Assembly: GCF_016278715.1 (NCBI RefSeq)
Contig: NZ_JADQBH010000033.1
Location: 1 to 64,000, forward strand
Source of the DNA: Marinilabilia sp.
GTDB taxonomy: Bacteria > Bacteroidota > Bacteroidia > Bacteroidales > Marinilabiliaceae
Reading direction: 5' to 3'
DNA: 64,000 nucleotides
This document shows, piece by piece, positions 60,077 through 64,000 of this stretch (the stretch's first letter is position 1; each line of letters starts with the position of its first letter). Position numbers and translations under genes: made by a program. Under the pieces are notes generated by a model. It had not been told where the DNA came from. It did not search any database and was given only the letters and a program-made list of their open reading frames with translations.

Positions 60077-61340
60077 TCTGAAGAGAATCGATTTTGAGGT
60101 GATGGCACCTGTGGGCTCCTTTGAGTCGCTGATGGCCGCTATTCAGGGGGGCGCAGATTCTGTATATTTTGGGGCGGAGCAATTGAATATGCGCTCCAGG
60201 TCGTCGAGCAATTTCACTACTGATGATTTGCGGGAAATTGTAAGCATTGCATCAGGGAAGGATGTTAAAACCTATCTTACTGTCAATACTGTTCTTTACG
60301 ACAACGATCTTCCGGTGATGCGCAGGCTGATAAGTGCCGCCAAGGAGAGTGGTATCTCCGCTGTCATTGCCTCGGATCAGGCCGCTATTAATTATGCCAA
60401 CAGCATTGGGGTGGAGGTTCATATCTCCACTCAGGTGAACATTTCCAACGTGGAGGCTCTGAAGTTTTACAGCCATTTTGCCGATGTGGTGGTGCTGGCA
60501 CGTGAACTGAATATGGAGCAGGTTCGTGCTATTTATGATACCATAGAAAAAGAACAAATCAAAGGGCCATCAGGGAAGCTGATTCGCATTGAAATGTTTT
60601 CGCATGGCGCCCTTTGCATGGCTGTTTCGGGAAAGTGTTATCTGAGTCTGCATCAACTGAACTCTTCTGCTAACAGAGGTGGATGCCTGCAGCCCTGCCG
60701 ACGCAGTTATAATGTTACCGAAAAAGAGACCGGTCAGGAACTGGAAGTGGATAATGAGTACATTATGTCGCCCAAGGATTTAAAGACCATTCATTTTCTG
60801 AATAAGATGATTGACGGAGGTGTTCGGGTTTTTAAGATTGAAGGAAGGGCCCGTGGACCCGAATACGTTAAAACAGTCGTCTCCAGCTATTGCGAAGCCA
60901 TTGATTCTGTGCTGGACGGAACCTATTCGCAGGAAAAGATTGAAGTCTGGGATAAACGGTTGGCTTCGGTTTTCAACCGTGGCTTCTGGGATGGTTATTA
61001 TCTGGGGCAAAAGCTTGGGGAATGGAGTGCTAATTATGGTTCTCTGGCGACGCGTAAAAAGGTTTATCTTGGAAAAGGAACCAATTATTTTCCTAAAATC
61101 GGGGTTGCCGAGTTTGTGCTGGAAACCAAAAGCCTGAAGGTGGGAGATGAGATTTTAATTACCGGCCCCACTACCGGAGTTGTAGAAATGACAGTTTCGG
61201 AAATTCGGGTCGATTTAACACCTGTGGAGGAAGCCCAAAAAGGAGATCGTTTTTCAATCCCGGTTAGTGAGAAAATCCGTAGATCCGACAAATTATATAA
61301 GTGGGTGAGTCCTGAGCATAAATATGTCAGAAGGAGCTAA
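60063..61340 (+). CDS. peptidase U32 family protein
   Basis: VMAPVGSFESLMAAIQGGADSVYFGAEQLNMR, EVHISTQVNISN, FSHGALCMAVSGKCYLSLHQLNSSANRGGCLQPCRRSY. Confidence 0.94.
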   Translation: MERNSLKRIDFEVMAPVGSFESLMAAIQGGADSVYFGAEQLNMRSRSSSNFTTDDLREIVSIASGKDVKTYLTVNTVLYDNDLPVMRRLISAAKESGISAVIASDQAAINYANSIGVEVHISTQVNISNVEALKFYSHFADVVVLARELNMEQVRAIYDTIEKEQIKGPSGKLIRIEMFSHGALCMAVSGKCYLSLHQLNSSANRGGCLQPCRRSYNVTEKETGQELEVDNEYIMSPKDLKTIHFLNKMIDGGVRVFKIEGRARGPEYVKTVVSSYCEAIDSVLDGTYSQEKIEVWDKRLASVFNRGFWDGYYLGQKLGEWSANYGSLATRKKVYLGKGTNYFPKIGVAEFVLETKSLKVGDEILITGPTTGVVEMTVSEIRVDLTPVEEAQKGDRFSIPVSEKIRRSDKLYKWVSPEHKYVRRS

Positions 61341-61734
61341 CCTGGATTATTCGTAAATAATCTATTCTAATGCTCAACTATCGGCGAAATACAAGTGTCC
61401 TCGTCAAATTAAATTTGAAAATAGTTCACTATTTACTGCTTCAAATTTGTTTGCGGTTTCTTGTATTTCTTGATATTTGAATATTTCATTACGAAGATTC
61501 ATGAATAAAACAGGCTAGAGAGGAAATTTTTATATTTTTCCTCACTTAATCCATTGAAACCTGTCATCTAATTAAAAATACAACCAACTAAAAATATGAT
61601 GCTTGTTTTACTTAGCCTTTAGTGCTTTACTCCTAATTTTCGTATTTTTTTGGCAAGATATTTCATAGTCTCTCCTGAAGGCTCTTCATATTGGGTGCTC
61701 CATGGCTTGGATGGTTCTGGGATAATTGAGTTTT

Positions 61735-61865
61735 CGCTCTGTCATCCCTCCGCGGTTTTATCTTTGTCAACAACATATTAGGAATTAATAACCTCGGAGC
61801 GGTAGCAGAACGGTAGAAATAATGTGATAAAAAAGAAAAAAGCTGCGGAGCTGCGACAGATTCTG
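61735..61865. repeat. intergenic REP-like element fragment
   Basis: ccctccgcggttttatctttgtcaac...acctcggagcggtagcagaacggtagaaa...agctgcggagctgcgaca; resembles recurrent Bacteroidetes intergenic sequence, from memory. Confidence 0.35.
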
Positions 61866-61939
61866 TATAGATTTCTTTAATTCTGGCTTGTCCAGGTTAG
61901 GGTATGTCGCAAAATGAACTTAGCTTGAGGTCTCAAGAA

Positions 61940-62010
61940 TGGCGGATCATAACCCGCCAACCCTGACTCGTATGCCTTCTGTCTATGCGACTTGGGCACT
62001 TTTATCTAAC
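61940..62010. repeat. degenerate dispersed repeat, copy B
   Basis: tggcggatcataacccgcca ... cttgggcacttttatctaac; compare 20166-20239. Confidence 0.5.
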
Positions 62011-62027
62011 CTCTAAAAATATATAGT

Positions 62028-62834
62028 ATGCAGTACCACGGTAACCTAATAAAAATGTCGAGCAAGCTTGATGGGAAAATTGTTTCCTATGCGCTCACTT
62101 TGGGTGAGAATGAAATTGATATGACTCAATTGTTGGATAAAACCATAAAGTTGACATATCAAAACAAGATTAACTGCATAAAGTGTGGGAAGGAGACAAA
62201 GAAATCCTTCGGACAAGGATTTTGTTATTCGTGTTTTATTACGGCACCCGAAGCTGATGAGTGCGTGTTGCGTCCGGAGCGGTGCAAAGCTCATTTAGGC
62301 ATTTCCAGGGATATGAAGTGGGCAGAAGAACATTGCTTAAAACCCCATATTGTTTATCTGGCCGTAAGTGGTGGATTGAAGGTGGGCGTTACCCGCCTTT
62401 CACAGGTGCCCACCCGATGGATAGACCAGGGAGCAGAACGGGCTGTGCGGATATGCGAGGTTCCCAATAGGCACATTGCCGGGGTGATTGAAAAGTATCT
62501 GATGAATCATTTTGGGGATAAAACCAACTGGAAAAAGATGGTTACCAATGAATCTCTTCCGGAGATCGATCTTCTTTCCGAAAAGCAAAAAACAATCGGA
62601 CTTCTTCCTAATGAATTAAAGAAATACGCTTTGTCAGAGGATGAAAAAGTATTTGAGTTTTCTTATCCGGTAAATGAATGGCCTCAAAACCCGGGGCAGC
62701 ATGATTTTGATAAAAAAGTTGAAATAAATGGAAAACTTACAGGTATCCGTGGACAATATTTATTTCTTGACAGAGAAAAAGTTTTGAATGTGCGCCGATT
62801 CTCGGGGTATAAAATTCAACTGAGTTCGGACTAA
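62028..62834 (+). CDS. DUF2797-like zinc-binding protein
   Basis: CIKCGKETKKSFGQGFCYSCF; HIVYLAVSGGLKVGVTRLSQVPTRWIDQGAERAVRICEVPNR. Confidence 0.82.
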   Translation: MQYHGNLIKMSSKLDGKIVSYALTLGENEIDMTQLLDKTIKLTYQNKINCIKCGKETKKSFGQGFCYSCFITAPEADECVLRPERCKAHLGISRDMKWAEEHCLKPHIVYLAVSGGLKVGVTRLSQVPTRWIDQGAERAVRICEVPNRHIAGVIEKYLMNHFGDKTNWKKMVTNESLPEIDLLSEKQKTIGLLPNELKKYALSEDEKVFEFSYPVNEWPQNPGQHDFDKKVEINGKLTGIRGQYLFLDREKVLNVRRFSGYKIQLSSD

Positions 62835-63108
62835 ACAATATATTATTTCTTTATATAAGAATCCTGATTACAGGCTGTTATCAGGCGTCTCCTTTCCGGT
62901 TTTTAATGTTCTTTGTAAAAAATTGGGTTTTAAAAAGAAACCAAACTCAAGTAAATACGTAGCAATGTGATATAAAATCATATTGTATCTGCATGGAGAT
63001 TCAGTACTATTTATTTTGGGTTAACTGAAGTTTCAAGCGAGTTTGTGATTGTGTTTTCCGGAAATTCCGGTAATTGGGTTACTTTGAACTTAAATTTATT
63101 AAAACGAA

Positions 63109-63621
63109 ATGAGAAAGTTTTACTTGATGTTGGCTTTGTTAATAACAATGCCAGTTTTGATGCAGGGCCAGGTGGCGAAGTATAAGGCGGTTTTTACTCT
63201 CAACTTTATTCGCTATATTGGTTGGCCCGAAGCTGCACGTCAGGGAGATTTTGTGATTGGGGTGTTGCAGGACTCTGATATTGCAAGACGAATTAGCCAG
63301 CAGACCGGAGGGAAAAAGTTTGGATTTCAGGATGTTGTGGTCAAGGAGTTTAACTCGCTGGAGGAGGTCACCGATTGTCAGGTGCTTTTTATCTCGGATA
63401 GTTTTAGTCTCTCACGCAATGCCACTCAAATCAAGCAGAAACTGGGTAATAACTCACTGATTGTGACCGAAAGTGAAGGTGCAACGGAATACGGGGCAAT
63501 GATTAATTTTGTGGTGAGGAATGAAGTTCTTAAGTTTGAGATTCATAAAGGAAACGCCTCAGGTAATGGGCTCCAGATTAGTTCGCGGCTGGAAAACATG
63601 TCTTCGGCTATTGTATTGTAA
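63109..63621 (+). CDS. YfiR-family periplasmic protein
   Basis: Signal peptide; AVFTLNFIRYIGWPEAARQGDFVIGVLQDSDI, CQVLFISDS, MINFVVRNEVLKFEIH. Confidence 0.88.
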   Translation: MRKFYLMLALLITMPVLMQGQVAKYKAVFTLNFIRYIGWPEAARQGDFVIGVLQDSDIARRISQQTGGKKFGFQDVVVKEFNSLEEVTDCQVLFISDSFSLSRNATQIKQKLGNNSLIVTESEGATEYGAMINFVVRNEVLKFEIHKGNASGNGLQISSRLENMSSAIVL

Positions 63622-63736
63622 TGAATTTTTTTTTGTAAAGTTACTATAAGCCCCGGATTGACGTGTTAGTGCCAGTCCAGGGATTTTTGTTGGCTTAGCT
63701 GACAATTACCCGGGGGTCTATGAAAAAGGTTAGTTC

Positions 63737-64000
63737 ATGAAACTGAAGTACAATGTAAACATTGCCCAAAAGCTGATATTCGGTTTTGGGCTTATTCTGG
63801 TAGTCATTCTTATAAACGCTGTTCTTACACTCGGGACATTGACGCGCAGTAAAAATCTTACCAACGGCGTTACCAGCGTATATTCTCCCACTACGGAAAT
63901 GCTTGGTGATTTGGAAATGATGGTTACTCAGACCAAAATGTTGATTAAAAACTGGGTGTACATCGATCGCCAGGCAGATACTCCTGATAAAGTACGGCTG
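63737..64000 (+). CDS. N-terminus of a membrane sensor protein (4HB-like sensor domain), truncated by window edge
   Basis: MKLKYNVNIAQKLIFGFGLILVVILINAVLTLGTLTRSKNLTNGVTSVYSPTTEMLGDLEMMVTQTKMLIKNWVYIDRQADTPDKVRL; frame open to the window end; missing from the ORF track. Confidence 0.75.
   Translation, partial: MKLKYNVNIAQKLIFGFGLILVVILINAVLTLGTLTRSKNLTNGVTSVYSPTTEMLGDLEMMVTQTKMLIKNWVYIDRQADTPDKVRL

Overview
The window is from a Bacteroidota-type chromosome. Support: Bacteroidetes-style TAnnTTTG promoter motifs, a TonB receptor with a carboxypeptidase-like N-terminal domain, DUF4254, and atpA/atpG lying ~47 kb from atpD/atpC. Most of it is ordinary core and cell-envelope gene content: ATP synthase subunits, dnaG, a PhoR/PhoB-like two-component system next to a PiT-type transporter, rmuC, comF, hom and metY, an ECF sigma/anti-sigma operon, an RND tripartite efflux operon, an MMPL/RND exporter plus polyprenyl synthase, an LPS-type glycosyltransferase cluster, and one CAU tRNA. 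The strongest non-obvious signal is on the minus strand upstream of metY-hom. There an unannotated 37-aa leader ORF (MKQNIENIISFAATINCGISFITTTGMMMGRMSMFMA*) is followed by mutually exclusive RNA pairings and a terminator hairpin. Together they form a complete candidate Thr/Met ribosome-mediated attenuator. Other leads: REP-like palindromes abutting stop codons around an IS200-like TnpA gene, a REP-like sequence translated in-frame inside a GT9 gene, 11-bp-periodic TTAA boxes upstream of a beta-helix lipoprotein/TonB receptor pair and of the PiT gene, an ECF operon whose two secreted products share Gly/Arg-rich tails, and a CPBP-like protein lacking the catalytic glutamates. All product names come from reading the translations; no database search was run.
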